This document shows positions 5,209 to 5,890 of a DNA stretch of 5,890 nucleotides, piece by piece. The position numbers and the translations under genes are program-made. Every line of letters starts with the position of its first letter. Within the stretch, counting starts at the first letter, position 1. This stretch comes from Microbacteriaceae bacterium (lineage in GTDB: Bacteria > Actinomycetota > Actinomycetes > Actinomycetales > Microbacteriaceae): NCBI GenBank assembly GCA_017744755.1, contig JAGIAU010000139.1, forward strand, positions 1-5,890, read 5' to 3'. Under the pieces are notes generated by a model, which saw only the letters and a list, made by a program, of their open reading frames with translations, did not search any database and had not been told where the DNA came from.

Positions 5209-5890
5209 CTAGCCGGCTGCCCTCTCCACCCGGAGGCCGAGCTCGCCGAGGACGAAGCGGCCGAGGAGCGGCGCCGTCTCGTTCTCGCCGAGGGGGCGCT
5301 CGGCACCGGCCTCGCCGAGGAGCACGCCGTTCGTCGAGCCGAGATCGGTCACCGTCCACGTGTCGCCGTCGCGGTCGAGCCGAGCGTGCACCTTCGACAG
5401 CGTCTTCGTCTTGTCCGGCACGGCGAGCCCGCGGATCCCGCCGAGGCTGCGGCCGGGGGCGCGGCCGAGGATGACGGAGGTCAGATCATCGAGCGGGAGC
5501 GTCTCACCGGTGTCGAGGGCGAGCCGCCACGAGCCCTTCGGCCCGCGGTCGATGACCCGCGTCGGGCCGTCCTCGAGCTCGTCGATCTCGGCGTCCATCC
5601 GGTCGGCGGCATCGGCGAGCTCGCCGGCGAACCCGCTGGAGAGCGACTCGAGCTCCGAGGCGAACTCGGCGGGCAGGGCGTCGCCCGAGTCCTCGAGCGA
5701 CGACGGGTCCTCCTCGGCCGGCGGCGTGCCGAAGCCGGTGACGACGGACGATGCCGCTGACGCGGGCGGCGGAGGAGGCGGCGGCGCGACGGGCAGCCCG
5801 GGCTCGGCGCCGATCGGATCGTAGGCCGGCGGCGGAGAGCTGGGCGGAGGCGGAGGCGGGACCGGCGCGGCGGGCGGAGGCGGCGGCGCT
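5209..5890 (-). CDS. FHA-domain protein with proline-rich N-terminal region, partial
   Basis: Partial gene, open at the right edge; 226 residues are visible and the N-terminus is missing. The frame stays open to the window end, so the internal ATG at 5598 is not the true start. Visible residues 1-43 contain proline runs of 5, 6, 3 and 7; 55-107 are acidic (Glu/Asp/Ser-rich) and look disordered. The C-terminal FHA domain (about 115-224) shows the hallmark residues: LGR (141-143), LSKVHARL with S165 and H168, and DLGSTNG (182-188), ending in LLGRFVLGELGLRV. FHA domains bind phospho-threonine peptides, often with a selective residue at +3, so this protein is likely a reader of kinase-modified partners. 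The phosphatase gene begins 3 nt downstream, a typical reader/eraser pairing. Proteins of this layout in related actinobacteria often have a membrane or zinc-ribbon N-terminal domain, but none can be seen here. Confidence 0.92.
   Translation of the reverse strand, partial: APPPPPAAPVPPPPPPSSPPPAYDPIGAEPGLPVAPPPPPPPASAASSVVTGFGTPPAEEDPSSLEDSGDALPAEFASELESLSSGFAGELADAADRMDAEIDELEDGPTRVIDRGPKGSWRLALDTGETLPLDDLTSVILGRAPGRSLGGIRGLAVPDKTKTLSKVHARLDRDGDTWTVTDLGSTNGVLLGEAGAERPLGENETAPLLGRFVLGELGLRVERAAG
5761..5890 (-). repeat. Proline-codon-rich low-complexity tract
   Basis: The plus strand is a run of near-repeats of ggcggagg, which on the minus strand encode proline runs of 5, 6, 3 and 7 within about 42 residues of the FHA protein. 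It is a compositional repeat inside a coding region, not a separate element. Such runs stall ribosomes and normally need elongation factor P. Confidence 0.7.

Noticed and set aside
5475..5490. A further repeat-like site in the FHA protein (DDLTSVI, visible residues 134-140)
   Set aside because: It sits in the first strand of the FHA fold just before LGR, and has Ile rather than Val at +3, so the likeness is structural and by chance.
5209..5598. Short 129-residue FHA protein starting at the ATG at 5598
   Set aside because: The frame is open to the window edge with proline-rich and acidic sequence typical of such proteins, so 5598 is an internal Met.
3624..5824. Several plus-strand open frames (for example 3782-4765 and 4783-5760) over the phosphatase and FHA region
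   Set aside because: All are antisense to genes with clear catalytic or binding motifs and give Arg- or Ser-rich products without domains.

Overview
The window is very GC-rich, protein-dense DNA with GTG starts, short or overlapping gene junctions and Ala/Pro-rich proteins. Together with the types of DnaX, RecR and TIGR01777-type epimerase encoded, this points to a high-GC actinobacterium. My best guess is the Microbacteriaceae (Microbacterium-like), inferred from protein style rather than from a search. Base composition and codon use look uniform, and I see no mobile element, RNA gene or CRISPR array.

Layout: the left end (1-582, + strand) is the C-terminal two thirds of an SDR-type epimerase of the YfcH/TIGR01777 family. 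It converges on a leftward block that fills the rest of the window. Read in the direction of transcription (right to left on the minus strand), that block is: an FHA-domain protein with a proline-rich N-terminal part (running off the right edge), a PP2C-type Ser/Thr phosphatase, an unrecognised tail-anchored acidic repeat protein, an 83-bp gap, dnaX (clamp-loader gamma/tau) and recR. FHA and PP2C are separated by 3 nt. PP2C and the repeat protein are separated by 11 nt, with the Shine-Dalgarno of the second touching the stop of the first. dnaX and recR overlap by one base (TGATG).

How the genes work together: dnaX-recR is a familiar replication/recombination pair. The three upstream genes look like a phospho-threonine signalling unit. 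FHA is a reader of phospho-Thr and PP2C an eraser. The repeat protein carries seven perfect copies of D-x-T-[LVI]-x-V, a layout that would suit Ser/Thr-kinase phosphorylation and FHA docking. The phosphatase ends in a matching E-T-T-V-P-V. No kinase is inside the window. This repeat array is the most interesting thing here and I do not recognise it as a described family. The other notable signal is a TANNNT element placed so that dnaX would be transcribed as a leaderless mRNA, which fits the lack of a well-spaced ribosome binding site before its GTG start.
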